Source of the DNA: Gari tellinella
Taxonomy: Eukaryota > Mollusca > Bivalvia > Cardiida > Psammobiidae
Direction of reading: 5' to 3'
DNA: 64,000 nucleotides
NCBI GenBank assembly: GCA_922989275.2
Contig: OV277870.1
Coordinates: forward strand, 72,356,579 to 72,420,578
The notes under the pieces are model-generated. The model was not told the DNA's origin. It saw only the letters and a program-made list of their open reading frames with translations, and did no database searches. Positions 50,765 through 61,851 of the stretch are shown here, piece after piece. Within the stretch, counting starts at the first letter, position 1, and each line of letters begins with the position of its first letter. A program made the position numbers and the translations under genes.

Positions 50765-50960
50765 CCCTTCAAAAATATAAATATATTGTCTGCTTAAATA
50801 TTGTAGAGTGGATTTTTATTTTTAATTCAAAATTTCTTTTGCAATATCGTTTGAAAAGTACCAAACCTGTTTACAAGTTACGAACAATTTTGATCCAGTT
50901 TTGACACTAATTAACTAGGTATCAAATCTGGATCTAAGCTGTTTAAAAATGCAGGTGCAG
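50765..50960 (+). mobile_element. Family G remnant
   Basis: Degenerate: GAACAATTTTGATCCAG and AATCTGGATCTAAGCTGTTT. Confidence 0.45.
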
Positions 50961-51099
50961 TCACACCTAGCAGAATAAGTGCTACAAATAGGTTGTTGTC
51001 ATTCCTATAAATGTTTGAATTAAAGACAGCTTGATAATTGACACATCACCAACACGGGTATAGCTCCGCCCCTGTCTGAGATGTTACCAGTACAGTATT

Positions 51100-51230
51100 G
51101 GCTGTATAAGACGACCATTAAATGAACCATGGACATATTGATAGAAAGGTAACTCACTTAATGCAGGACAAAAGTAATGCAGAATACTCCCTTTAGGGAG
51201 CATTCTGCATTACTTCTGTCCTGCATTAAC
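51100..51230. mobile_element. Hairpin MITE fragment with GCAGGACAAAAGTAATGCAG arms
   Basis: Perfect hairpin 51157-51229 with loop-proximal ACTCCCTTTAGGGAG; interrupted by family E at its TTAA. A similar fragment precedes another E at 54540. Confidence 0.65.
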
Positions 51231-51475
51231 CCTTTGAACCCTAGTCCCGCATATAGGCGTCTTTCCAAACAGTGTACATGTGAATAGTACACTTGTCCTG
51301 TTCAAACAGTGAAGGCCCAGATCAGAGGGCTCCGAAAGGAGCCCTCTGATCAGGGTCTTCACTGTTTGTCAGTAATGGCAAAATTGATAAAAACAACTCT
51401 TAAAAGCCAGAAATGGACTAGACAAAAATCGAAACTGGAATTGTCCATTTAAAGTTTCAGGGAGGAAAGAGTTAA
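51226..51475 (+). mobile_element. Family E MITE, full length
   Basis: TTAA both sides; CCCTTTGAACCCTAGTCCCG; core GAGGGCTCCGAAAGGAGCCC. Confidence 0.88.
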
Positions 51476-51791
51476 GAATCCACCTGTCTTACAGACTGTC
51501 CATTGTTCTTCTACTGAATGACACAGAAATTCATGTTTTAAACAAAAATCACATTTTTATATGTCAGAGGCTTGAACCATGTTTGATTGGTCATCTTAAG
51601 ATGGATGGACACTTGGCGATATGTCAGTTTCCTGAGCAGCTGTATACTGTGCAATGCCCCATTCAGTTACATTGAGATACATTAGTGCTCTTGTTTTAAT
51701 GAAGATTGTTTTGTCGTTGAAATCATGTACATGATGCCTGTAACAGTGTCGGATAGAAGACTTAATTGACAGAGATCCAGATAATTTAAGC

Positions 51792-52057
51792 ACAGTATAA
51801 CCTCTCTATTATGACCACTGGAATGTGTTAATTATTAGGTTTTTTCGACAGGTGACTGCTTAAAGCTAGTTGACACGATTATAAGGTTATAAGGTGTTTT
51901 CGACAGTGCACTGCTTAAATCTAGGTGACAAGTAAAGCAAGAACTTCCTTTAGGAGCTTTCTGTTCTACTGTCACCTTGCTTCAAGCTGTCACCTGCATT
52001 TTACACCATCAATTAAATCTTCATTTTAGTGGCCATAATAGAGATGGTTTTACTGTA
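51792..52057 (+). mobile_element. Family F MITE with internal duplication
   Basis: ACAGTATAACCTCTCTATTA to GATGGTTTTACTGTA; GGTGACTGCTTAAAGCTAG partly repeated. Confidence 0.75.
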
Positions 52058-52226
52058 TTTCAATATCTAAAATCTTAGTACCTCCACCATATTCTATGAT
52101 GTGACTACTCATTAGAATTGTCGCTGTGCGACAGTTTTAATGAGTAGTCACAGCAAAGGGTTTGTTGTAGATATAAAGGAGAAAACTTTGAAAATAAGTG
52201 GTTTACAAACTCTTGTTTGTAACCCT
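52058..52226 (+). mobile_element. Family A variant, left end missing
   Basis: Core GACTACTCATTAGAATTGTC with loop GCTGTGC. Confidence 0.65.
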
Positions 52227-52229
52227 GAA

Positions 52230-52481
52230 TTAACCCATTACCTCTTAGCCTATTTCTTGCTTCGAAAACAGGTGACCACTTAAAGCAGGTTGAAAGTAAA
52301 GCAGAATGTGCCTTAAGGCACATTCTGCTTTACTTTCAGCCTGCTTTAAGCTACCATCTTCTAGGATATGGAAAATATTTCTTTTGGTACATATTCTTTG
52401 CTGTATAAACTGGAACTTTTTTCTTCAGTGGAGGAATAAGTAAGAGGCGTAAAAAGGCGTTTTTAAGGGGTAATATGTTAA
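52230..52481 (-). mobile_element. Family B MITE, full length
   Basis: TTAACCCATTACCTC to GGGGTAATATGTTAA; arms GTGCC/GGCAC. Confidence 0.83.
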
Positions 52482-52683
52482 GTGACAGGCAAGAAATAGT
52501 TCTCCAAGAATCTACAGTCGAATGCCTGTATGAGTCCTACAAGACACAAGATGAAATAACCTTTCTTTTTACCCATGAAAAGCAAATATTCATTCTATTT
52601 ATTTTGTTTTGCTTTTGTAAAGAGGAGAAAAGAAATAGTGTTGTATTTGTGCTAAGCAACTGTTGGCTATTATGTCCTTTAAA

Positions 52684-52897
52684 TTAACCCTTATCATGCT
52701 GAATTGTCGTCTGCTTCAAATATATCGTCTCTGCAAAAGTCAATTGATATTAGATTTTAAGCTTTAAACTGACAAAAGGTTGAATCTGAATGGCAAACAG
52801 ATTGGATCCAAATCAGACGCCCAGTTTCACGGCGTCTGGTCTGGATCAAAACTGTTCGCAAATGTAAGCCATGTTGCTCTTGGCATGATAAGGGTTA
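52684..52897 (+). mobile_element. Family G MITE with perfect ends
   Basis: TTAACCCTTATCATGC and GCATGATAAGGGTTAA; core imperfect (CAGACGCCCAGTTTCACGGC). Confidence 0.85.
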
Positions 52898-52914
52898 AAA
52901 CTTTGCAAACTTAC

Positions 52915-53010
52915 AGCAAAACCATGAACACCTTTGCAAACAGTTTGGATCCAGATGAGAAACCAAGTAACCCAGCATCTTATCAAGATCCAAACTGTTT
53001 GACCTAATTA
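52915..53010 (+). mobile_element. Family G hairpin fragment
   Basis: GCAAACAGTTTGGATCCAGA to AAGATCCAAACTGTTTG. Confidence 0.65.
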
Positions 53011-53074
53011 AGCAAATGTGTCTGTGGTGTCTGCGAAACATATTATCCTGAAGATTGCATGTGATGCATATATA

Positions 53075-53240
53075 TACAGTCGAACCTCTCTATTACGACC
53101 ACTAAAATGTGTCAAATATTAGTCGTTTACGACAGGTGACTGCTTAAAGCAATGTGAAAGTGAAACAGAAAGCTCCTCCAGTCTTTTATACAGACAATTA
53201 GCCTTCTTTTTAGTGGTCGTAATAGAGAGGTTCTACTGTA
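53075..53240 (+). mobile_element. Family F MITE, right hairpin arm deleted
   Basis: TACAGTCGAACCTCTCTATT to GAGAGGTTCTACTGTA; compensated end change (GTCGAACC / GGTTCTAC). Confidence 0.75.
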
Positions 53241-53560
53241 TATGCAAAATAGAGAATATATCATATTAAAAGTAAAATTTAAAGTAATTTTTAAATATAA
53301 AGTTGATATAAAGATTAACTAAACAGTTGTATGTTAAATTTGTGTCCATTTTAGTCATAAGGTTATATGTAAGTAACATAGCGATAGTTCATGTTGTGAC
53401 TGAGCAGTTGTTTTAAATGAGCGAGTGAATGAGTGAGTGAGTGATGAAATTGACCCATTGGAAATAATTATATAGTGCTAGTACTTGTATTGAAAATATA
53501 CCCCAACAACATAAAAACAGTTTTAAGGATTGAGGTTTAAAGTTATTTTTGTTTGTTGTA
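53241..53560. other. AT-rich, small GAGT repeat
   Basis: (GAGT)n at 53418-53446; nothing else identified. Confidence 0.4.
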
Positions 53561-53569
53561 AGTTGCTAT

Positions 53570-53665
53570 TTCAACCACTACTCCATAACTACACATTTTA
53601 CTTTCAACCTGCTTTAAGTGATAATTTGTCTTCATAACTAAAAACAGGCTATGGGGTAAAGGTTT
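53570..53665 (+). mobile_element. Family B right-half fragment
   Basis: TTTTACTTTCAACCTGCTTT to GGCTATGGGGTAAAGG. Confidence 0.6.
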
Positions 53666-53841
53666 TTGAGTTTATTCCAGTTCTTTGTGCCTGCATTTAC
53701 AGTCTATGGGTTATCAAAGACCTCTTTATTAAGTGTCTGCTCTTTAGTCTGGTTTTATTGACCTGCCAGTCATGAATAATGCATAGATCATAGGGCAAAT
53801 TATATTTAGGTTTCATCTGTACTCTTCACTTTTACTTCACT

Positions 53842-54091
53842 TTAACCCTTTGAACCCTAGTCCCGCATATAGGCGTCTTTTCAAACAGTGTACATGTGAA
53901 TAGTACACTTTTCCTGTGCAAACAGTGAAGACCCAGATCAGAGGGCTCCTAAAGGAGCCCTCTGATCAGGGTCTTCACTGTTTGTCAGTAATGCCAAAAT
54001 TGACAAAAACAACTCTTAAAAGCCAGAAATGGACTAGACAAAAATCGAAACTGGAATTGTCCATTTAAAGTTTCAGGGAGGAAAGAGTTAA
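53842..54091 (+). mobile_element. Family E MITE, full length
   Basis: TTAACCCTTTGAACCC to GGAGGAAAGAGTTAA; core GAGGGCTCCTAAAGGAGCCC. Confidence 0.88.
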
Positions 54092-54540
54092 TATACAGTC
54101 ATACTTTTGTAAATCTGTTACAGTATGCAAGTCAACAAAGTCTCAGTCTTTTATTTAGGTAGATACTTTGTGAAGAACAAAGGTAAAGCATATATAATGA
54201 TATTAATTTTATTTGTGCACATGCTTATGAAAACATATGATAATAAATATACATATTGTTAAAATTATCAAAGACTAGATTCACTTTACAAAATGGATAT
54301 CACATTAAGAAGAAAACATCACAAATAGTTCAGTTGTTATTTTACGCCGATATATAATTTAGTATATGATGGAAATTTTGGAAAAGAAATGGTGCACAGA
54401 ATTACCCGTAAAGTTTTGCCCATAAAGAACAAAACTTATTTCCAACGGGGTCCAAGTTGTCACATAGGGATCTTGAGTGACATTAATTAAACATATGTGT
54501 GTCACCTGGTAATTTGAAATATACAGTGACGTTGACTATA
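54092..54540. other. No recognised feature
   Basis: AT-rich intergenic sequence. Confidence 0.45.
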
Positions 54541-54562
54541 AATGCTTTACTTTTGTCCTGCA

Positions 54563-54812
54563 TTAACTCTTTCCTCCCTGAAACTATAAATGGAAAATTC
54601 CAGTTTCCATTTTAGTCTAGTCCATTTCTAACTTTTAAGGGTTGTTTTTGTCAATGTTTGGCATTATGACAAACAGTGAAGACCCTGATCAGAGGGCTCC
54701 TTTCGGAGCCCTCTGATCTGGGTCTTCACAGTTTGCACAGGACAAGTGTACTTTTCACATATTCACTGTTTGAAATGACGCCAATATGCGGGACTAGGGT
54801 TCAAAGGGTTAA
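54563..54812 (-). mobile_element. Family E MITE, inverted
   Basis: TTAACTCTTTCCTCCC to GGGTTCAAAGGGTTAA. Confidence 0.87.
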
Positions 54813-54981
54813 GCTGTCACATATAATTTAGAGAGAACATATTCTTTAAAGAGTGGTCACTTAGCACAAGTTAGCCGGTACTTAATAATTTGAATCTCAT
54901 CAGTATCAATATCAAATGGGCATTAAATGCATTTAAAGCAGTATTGAAAATAAGCAGCTAAATATGTTTCATAGACATGAT

Positions 54982-55240
54982 TTAACCCATTACCCCATAA
55001 ATATGTCTTTTTATGCATCCACTATTTTGGCCACTGAAAAAAAAAGTTTGTTTTTAGGTGTTTTTTAGAGGTTTACTCGGCCACCCCTGAAACTTCAGAT
55101 GCACTATTCCAGTCTCCAAATAAGTATTGTCCTTTTCTGGCTATCTATGGTTGAATGTTTGCAGTATATTACAAATAAATAAATAAAATACAAACATTGC
55201 AAATCCTTAATCTGAGTCTACACTGTTTGCAGTGTCTTAT
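54982..55240. mobile_element. Family B left fragment and family E remnant
   Basis: TTAACCCATTACCCCATAAA to 55045; then CACCCCTGAAACTTCAGATG to TGAGTCTACACTGTTTGCAG. Confidence 0.55.
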
Positions 55241-55259
55241 TGTTTTATGACACAACTGA

Positions 55260-55486
55260 TACAGTGGAGAATCTGTTATTCTTTCCCTTTACAAACAGTT
55301 TGGAGCCAGATCAGACGCCAGGTAACCCGGTGTCTGATCAGGCTCCAAACTGTTTGCCACCAAGATAAACATGAAATATCAGAATTGGCCAAAAGTTGTT
55401 CTTTTCTACGTTTTAGTGCTTTGCGTTTGCGTACGTTTGCGTTTAAACGGGAAAGAATAACAGATTCTCCACTGTACCTAGTTGCA
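55260..55486 (+). mobile_element. Family D MITE
   Basis: TACAGTGGAGAA to TTCTCCACTGTA; core GACGCCAGGTAACCCGGTGT; the AAACGCGTTT segment is deleted. Confidence 0.85.
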
Positions 55487-55547
55487 GAGCTATTATGTAT
55501 ATGGGCCAGTATTGCAAGAGGTATATATTTATGTCATCAACTCTACA

Positions 55548-55699
55548 CCAGGCTCGGAGGTTATAAAGCTTTTGACTTGAGTCTAAACTCGTTCCCAAGC
55601 ACTTGATTGGTCAGATTTGAGCCTAGGCTCAAATCTGACCAATCAAATGCTTGGGAACACACTCAGACTCGACTAAAACGCTTTATAACCTCGGAGCCT
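55548..55699. mobile_element. Family J palindrome, nearly perfect
   Basis: CAGGCTCGGAGGTTATAAAG and its complement at the ends; centre TCAGATTTGAGCCTAGGCTC. Confidence 0.85.
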
Positions 55700-55726
55700 G
55701 TCTGTATGTCACAAGTCCTACATATT

Positions 55727-56360
55727 TAAATCATTCATCCCCGAAACTTTCAATGGACAATTCCGCTTTTCACTTAACTCTTTAAACACCATGGCCATGT
55801 TTAAAATATACTCATTACATTTGCACACAGTGTAGACCCAGATCAGAGGGCGCCTGTTTGAGTATATATTATAGAGGTCTATGTTATTGAAAAAGTTAAG
55901 CTGTTTTCAGTCCCTTCAATGAGTGTTCTTTGGAATAGCCTTTATAAGGGGAGTTAACTGTAGCTTGACCTATCCTTATAGTTTCACTTGATTACCCCAA
56001 AAATAGCTGTCTTAGCCATGTTTTACTTATTATGGTTGTTATGTCTATACTTTGCAAAATGACAAACAATGCAGACTCTGATCAAAAGGCTCCTGTATGA
56101 TCCCTCTGATCACGGTCTACACTGTTTGCATAGGACAAGAGTACTATCCACTGGATCACTGTTTGCAACAACATATAACTAGGGTATAACCCTTTCAATC
56201 TGATCTGAACTTTACAATTATTTTGGATCCAGACCAAGCCCCACTAGATGTGAGGCATGCAATGGATCCAAACTGGTTTTCAGATTACCAATATGACCCT
56301 GCCAATTTGAGAATGTTGGCAGACAGAATTTCAGATGACAGCAGATGACATTTACTTAGT
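55727..56360. mobile_element. Decayed family E and G copies
   Basis: GTGTAGACCCAGATCAGAGG (55830), ACAAACAATGCAGACTCTGA (56063, reverse E), and TTTTGGATCCAGACCAAGCC (56221, G). Confidence 0.5.
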
Positions 56361-56435
56361 TGTCAAAAATATTTTGCTTTCCACTGAAGAATTCTGTTAT
56401 TGTTACATCACATTGCATTTTACACAATTTTGTTG

Positions 56436-56686
56436 TTAACTCTTTGAACCCTAGTCCCGCATATAGGCGTCATTTTCAAACATTGTATAAATAAATAGTA
56501 CATTTGTCCTGTGCAAACAGCGAATACCCAGATCAGAGGGCTCCGAAAGGAGCCCTCTGATCAGGGTCTTCACTGTTTGTCATAATGCCAAACATTGACA
56601 AAAACAACCCTTAAAAGTCAAAAATGGACTAGACCTAAATGGAAACTGGAATTGTCCATTTAAAGTTTCAGGGAGGAAAGAGTTAA
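56436..56686 (+). mobile_element. Family E MITE, full length
   Basis: TTAACTCTTTGAACCC to GGAGGAAAGAGTTAA. Confidence 0.87.
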
Positions 56687-56716
56687 GGTATAGTGAGATT
56701 GTGTGAAAGTGGCACC

Positions 56717-56948
56717 TTAACTCTTTCCTTTCTGAACCATCAAATTAATAATTCCAGTTTCCAATTTAGTCTATTCTACTTTTGATTGTGTCAGTGTAAT
56801 ACAATATTGCAAACAATGCAGACCCTGATCAGAAGGCTCCTTAAGGAGCCCGCTAATCAGGGTCTTCACTGTTTGCATTGGATAAGTGTACTCTTCACAT
56901 GTACACTGTTTGCAGAGGACACATGTGTGACTTGGGTTCGAAGGTTAA
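56717..56948 (-). mobile_element. Family E MITE, inverted, 30 bp after the previous one
   Basis: TTAACTCTTTCCTTTC to GGGTTCGAAGGTTAA; core GAAGGCTCCTTAAGGAGCCC. Confidence 0.83.
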
Positions 56949-57092
56949 AGTAGGATGTATATGTACGTAAAGTTAAAAGCTTCTGTTGAGAACTTTTCTG
57001 CTTTACCTTTATCTTGCCAAAGCAGTCATTTGCTTTAATACTGTCCATCACAGCTTATTTTCAACGTCTCAGGAAAGATTTAGTATCAACAT

Positions 57093-57508
57093 GCTTAAGG
57101 CATGCATTCTGTTTTACTTTCTACCTGCTTTAAGTAGTCACCTGTCTTTAAAACTAGAGACAGGCTAAGGAGTAAATGGTTAAGTTGGTGACTTAAAGCA
57201 CGCTGAAAATAAATCTCATTAAGTAGCGATTGATTTACTTTCAGTTTGCTTCCTTTCCCACATAGACATGCTTTTTAGTGTATCAAATTCCTCCACTGAA
57301 GAAAATAGTTCCAATTTATACATTCATGAATATGAACCAAAAGAAATACATGTTCTACTGTATGTTCGAAATCCTAGCAGATGATAGCTTTAAGCAGGCT
57401 GAAAGTAAAGCAGAATGTGCATCAAGGCACATTCTGCTTTACGCTCAACCTGCTTTAAGTGCTTACCTGTTTTCAAAACTAGAATCAGACTATGTGGTAA
57501 TGGGTTAA
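57093..57508 (+). mobile_element. Family B fragment and full-length family B
   Basis: 57093-57183 is a right half; 57251-57508 carries core GCAGAATGTGCATCAAGGCA and ends GGTAATGGGTTAA. Confidence 0.75.
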
Positions 57509-57510
57509 CC

Positions 57511-57864
57511 AATTAACCCATAGCCTGTTTCTAGTATTTAAAATATGTGACCTATTAAAGCAGCCTGAAAGTAAAGCAGATATGCAAACAGCTTGGATCC
57601 GGATCCAAGCTGTTTGACACTCGGACACTCGGACAACATTTTCAGCAATTTTGAGCAACTTTGAAACTTGAAGCAGATGAGAAATATAGCAGACGACAAT
57701 TTATTTGGCGGGCTAAGGGTTAAGCTACCATCTGATAGCCTCGTGATAGGGTATTCAAAATATTTCTTATGGTACATATTCATGATTGTATATGGAGAAA
57801 ATGTTTTCTTCCGTGGAGGAATAAATGAAAGGCAAGAGAGAGTGTAACTATGGAGTAATGGGTT
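57511..57864 (-). mobile_element. Family B and family G chimera
   Basis: B left part to 57580, then a G segment (GCAAACAGCTTGGATCCGG ... GGGCTAAGGGTTAA) to 57722, then the B right part to GTAATGGGTTAA. Confidence 0.7.
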
Positions 57865-57894
57865 AAACAACTGTAGTCTGAATTAATTTCTTAT

Positions 57895-58005
57895 ATTTAA
57901 ATTGACCAAGGTAATATTGTCAAACAGTTTGGATCCTAATCAGACACAACCATAAATTGCTGTTGGCAAATAACAATTGCACTCGGATTAACATAGTGAA
58001 TGGGG
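57895..58005 (+). mobile_element. Family G fragment
   Basis: GTCAAACAGTTTGGATCCTA, right arm lost. Confidence 0.55.
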
Positions 58006-58013
58006 TTATAGAA

Positions 58014-58255
58014 TACAGTGGAGAAAACGTTATTCTTTCCCAATAAACGCGTTTACGCTAAATCTATTATTTCCAATGAAAAAAGTTTGGAGCCAGATCA
58101 CACCGGGCGTCTGATCAGGCTCCAAACTGTCTGTCATCCAGGTAAAAATCAACAGTCAGAAATGTGAAAAAGTTGTCTTTTTCTACCGTTTTTTTGCGGT
58201 GCGTTTGCGTTTCGTTTGTGTTTAAACAGGAAAGAATAACGTTTTCTTCACTGTA
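58014..58255 (+). mobile_element. Family D MITE, diverged
   Basis: TACAGTGGAGAAAACG to TTTTCTTCACTGTA; hairpin reduced to CACCGGGCG. Confidence 0.75.
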
Positions 58256-58620
58256 ACAGATGTTTTTTAGCTGTCATGATAGGTTTATTTAGTGACTTTT
58301 GTTTATATGTACAAGTATTGTTAGAAGTTGCTGTACACATAGGTATTGTATTCATATTGCATTTTGTTTTAAAGTTTGTTTTCAGAGATATTTTATTTGA
58401 TGTCTTTATGATTGGTCTTGTCTCAATGAGTGTGACATTACATTCTCTTGCTTTCTCTTTAAAACTTTTGAGCAGTATGATCTGATTTATTTCTGAAGTT
58501 GGCATTTTTATGCCCTGATTTTCAGATCGGTCAGCAAACAGTTTTGATACTCTTATGATACTTTCAAGCATCTGATCTTGATCCAACCTGTTTTCAGAGG
58601 TCTAGAAAACTTGTTTTGTA
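58256..58620. other. No gene; a decayed G-like hairpin
   Basis: AGCAAACAGTTTTGATACTC at 58533; otherwise nothing recognised. Confidence 0.4.
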
Positions 58621-58629
58621 GTATCTAGC

Positions 58630-58804
58630 AGGGCTGCAGATAAGAGAGTAAACTGAACAAATTCAACATTTTCTCACACATTTCAGCACCACATCCTATG
58701 GTGTTACTACTCATTAGAATCGTCTCTAATGAGTAGTGACACCGTAGGGTTTAATTCAGAAATTAAGATTTTATTTTTTGAAATACACCCCTTATCTGGA
58801 GCGC
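58630..58804 (-). mobile_element. Family A MITE with collapsed hairpin loop
   Basis: Core reads CTCATTAGAATCGTCTCTAA then TGAGTAG: one arm partly deleted. Confidence 0.75.
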
Positions 58805-58805
58805 T

Positions 58806-59048
58806 GGGGCCCGTTTCATAAAACTTCGTACGACAAATGTTGTCGTAAGTCAGATTATAAAAGTGTCAATTATTATTTATTTCTCCATCTAATCCTGTCT
58901 TGTGACATCTTTTTGGAATCGTCTTGAAAAGACGATTCCAAAGAGATGCCACAAGACAGGATTAGATAGAGAAATCAGAAATTAAATGTATTTTAAATTT
59001 TTGACTTACGACAACATTTGTCGTAAGAAGTTTTATGAAACGGGCCCC
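58806..59048. mobile_element. Family H palindromic element
   Basis: GGGGCCCGTTTCATAAAACT and its complement outside; TACGACAAATGTTGTCGTA next; centre TTGGAATCGTCTTGAAAAGA. Every layer is an inverted repeat. Confidence 0.85.
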
Positions 59049-59224
59049 AGATCTAGAGAGTTATGATGGACTTCAATAAAGTGGTGAAGACAATATTCTT
59101 TCCCAATAACTATGTAATTTGTAATTGCTAAAAACCTCATGTCCATTGCGAAGAGATTCAGATAAGACCTCGGTCTAATCAGGCTACATACCGTTAGCTA
59201 TACATTGTATTTTAAAAAATTGAC

Positions 59225-59413
59225 CAGGGCACCAGATAAGGGGAGTATTTCAAAAACTAAAATCTTTATTTTTTCATTAAACCCTATGGTGTCACTACTC
59301 ATTAGAATCGTCTCGAACAGACGATTCTAATGAGTAGTAATACCATAGGATTTGGTGCTAAAATAAGTGAGAAAATTATGGGTTTGTTCAGTTTACTCTC
59401 TCTTATCTTGAAC
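59225..59413 (+). mobile_element. Family A MITE
   Basis: AGGGCACCAGATAAGG to TTATCTTGAACCC. Confidence 0.8.
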
Positions 59414-59514
59414 CCAGATTGGCCATTGTCTTCATTTATTACAAGTTATGTCTCGTTAAAATGTGAAAGAATATCACCTTCTGCTCTGTAGTTATCCTGA
59501 TGTAAATGTAATGT

Positions 59515-59721
59515 AAAGTAAAACCTCTATTATCCGACGTCTAAATGTAGGCTGATTGAAAGCATTTAAGAAAGGTGGCAGCTTAAAGCGAGATGATAGT
59601 AAAGCAGAAAGCTCCTGTAGGAGCTTTCTGCTTTACTGTCATCTTGCTTTAAGCAGTCACTTGCCTAAAACATGCAAAAAAATATCTTATGTTGTGGTAG
59701 CAATAGAGAGGTTTTACTGTA
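59515..59721 (+). mobile_element. Family F MITE
   Basis: AAGTAAAACCTCTATTATCC to GAGAGGTTTTACTGTA; core CAGAAAGCTCCTGTAGGAGC. Confidence 0.83.
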
Positions 59722-59835
59722 CTAGAAGATTCTCCTTTAATTGTGCCATATAACTTTTATAGTAAAACATCCACTATTATAACCACCAGTATAAGAACGT
59801 TATTGCTTCAAGCTAGACAAATAAATAGTCCAAAC

Positions 59836-60026
59836 AGGGCTCCAGATAAGAGGGAGTAATCTGAACAAATCCAACATTTTTTTGCTCATTGCAGCACCAA
59901 ATCCTATGGTGTAACTACTCATTAGAATCATCTCGAAGAGACGATTCCAATGAGTAGTTACATCATAAGGTTTAATGCAGAAATAAAGATTTTAGTTTTT
60001 GAAATACTTTCCTTATCTCGGGCTCT
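59836..60026 (-). mobile_element. Family A MITE
   Basis: AGGGCTCCAGATAAGAGG to TATCTCGGGCTCT. Confidence 0.8.
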
Positions 60027-60109
60027 GAGTCCAAGGAAGTTTTCTGCTTTACTTTAATTCTGCTAGAAGTACTCTTTTACCCATAGGATCCTTGCAATGA
60101 ACGGTTGTC

Positions 60110-60307
60110 ATGCTATTGAACATAACCTTTCTTTACAAACCGTGTACATGTGAAGATAACATTAATTTTGTCCTATACCAATAGTGTAGACCCAGATCTG
60201 CACTGTTTGTCATTAAATACATTGTAAAAAGCAACCCGAAATAGTCAAAAATGGGTTAACTTAATTGTAAATTGGACATTTGAAATTTCAGGGGTGCAGT
60301 AAGTTAA
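60110..60307 (+). mobile_element. Family E MITE with the hairpin excised
   Basis: Reads GTAGACCCAGATCTGCACTG: both core arms are missing between AGAT and CTGCAC. Confidence 0.65.
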
Positions 60308-60409
60308 TATCATCAATGTGTCTTCAGTACAGTGGTTTTGATAATGGGAAGTTTATCTATATTCTAGTTATAAATTAGTATACCTATGCAAACCATGTGG
60401 TAGATCATT

Positions 60410-60853
60410 CAGGGCTCCAGGTAGGAGTGAGTAAAATGAACGATTCCAATATCTCCTCCTTTATTTCTCCACCAAACCCTATGTTGTAACTACTCAATGC
60501 AGGGCTGCCATTTCTCCGGATTTTTCCTAAATCTTCGGATTTTTTTTCTAGTACATGGTAGCTTAAAGCAGGCTGAAAGTAAAGCAGAATGCGCCTTAAG
60601 GCGCATTCTGCTTTACTTCCAGTCTGCTTTAAGCAGCCACGTGTCAACCAATTTAGAAACAGGCGATGGGGTAAAGGTACGATTCGTAAAATCGCACTTG
60701 AAAAATTAAAATTTGGAAATCTTAGGATTTTTCATGTCAACTATGGCAGCCCTGTCAATGCATTCATCTCACAGAGACAATTCTAAAGAGTAGTCACAAC
60801 TTGGGTTTGGTGGATATATTAGGATGTGAGTAACTGCTTCACTTTATCTGGAG
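60410..60853 (-). mobile_element. Family A variant split by family C
   Basis: A pieces 60412-60500 and 60754-60853. Confidence 0.7.
60501..60753 (+). mobile_element. Family C MITE, full length
   Basis: Target duplication CTCAATGC / GTCAATGC (7/8); AGGGCTGCCAT to ATGGCAGCCCT. Confidence 0.87.
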
Positions 60854-60869
60854 CTGACATCATTAACCA

Positions 60870-61230
60870 GGGCACCAGATAAGGGTATTATAAAAAATAA
60901 CTCGTTATTACTGCATTAAACCTTATGGTGTGACTGCTGTCACTACTCAGTATGACAATGACAATGACAAACATTTTATTGCTTCCAGGCCACCAGCCCA
61001 TGCAAAATATATACATAGCAACATAATTACAATATAGAAAGTGTCTGACCATTAACTATTAATCAACATATATTACATAATTTTATACATGATTCATATT
61101 TTCATATACACAATACGTAGAATTGTCTTGAATAGATGATTCTATTGAATAGTTGCACCATATCATTTGGTGCTGAAATGAGTGAGAAAATGTTGAATTA
61201 GTTCAGTTTTCTCTTCTTATCTCGAGTTCT
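60870..61230 (+). mobile_element. Family A MITE split by a LINE 3' tail
   Basis: Break after CACTACTCAG (60949); insert 60950-61110 begins (TGACAA)n ACATTTTATTGCTTCC, a minus-strand LINE 3' end by appearance. Confidence 0.6.
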
Positions 61231-61510
61231 GATCATTGTTTACTTGTTTCTTTTACAAATACATGATCACAAATGCTGCAAGCCTGTGGGTTCGATAGCT
61301 TTACTTATTTCTTGTCTGTTTTGTCGACAAACTGTTTAGATCAGTTATTTTGTCGACTTGTGAACTTAAAAAGAAGATTGCATGTTAATTTTATGTCCCT
61401 TCGTTCTGACTGATGGTTTACTTAATATAGACTGAAAGAAAAGCAGAAATGTCGTTATGGAGCTTTACTTTTGTCATATTCCAACTCGGTGCAAGATTTC
61501 TGCATATTTC

Positions 61511-61700
61511 AGGGCTCTAGATAAGAGAAGCATCTCAAAATCTAAATTCTTTATTTCTGCATTAAACCCTATGGTGTCACTACTCATTTGAATCGTCTCT
61601 TTGAGACGATTCTAATGAGTAGTAATACCATAGGATTCGATGCTGAATGAGGGAGAAAATGATGAATTTGTTCAGTTTACTTCCTCTTATCTGGAGGCCT
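61511..61700 (+). mobile_element. Family A MITE
   Basis: AGGGCTCTAGATAAGAG to TATCTGGAGGCCT; flanks CATATTTC / GATATTTA. Confidence 0.83.
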
Positions 61701-61851
61701 GATATTTATTGTTTTGAATGGCATCTGCACACAAGTGCAACTTTTGTTGTACTCCATCTATCCTATGCAAAACCAAAAAATATAATGCCGGGCATTTGCA
61801 AAATCATGTCACCAGTATCCAGTTTGATGTATACATGAATATAATGCTTCA

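Noticed and set aside
38295..55606. Repeated ORFs with TVWSQIRRRVTRRLIRLQTV
   Set aside because: The peptide is the translation of the family D hairpin (CAGACGCCGGG) and recurs with every copy in either direction.
58248..58586. 112-aa minus-strand ORF in an AT-rich stretch
   Set aside because: Low-complexity composition, no splice sites, no recognisable family; overlaps an equally open ORF on the other strand.
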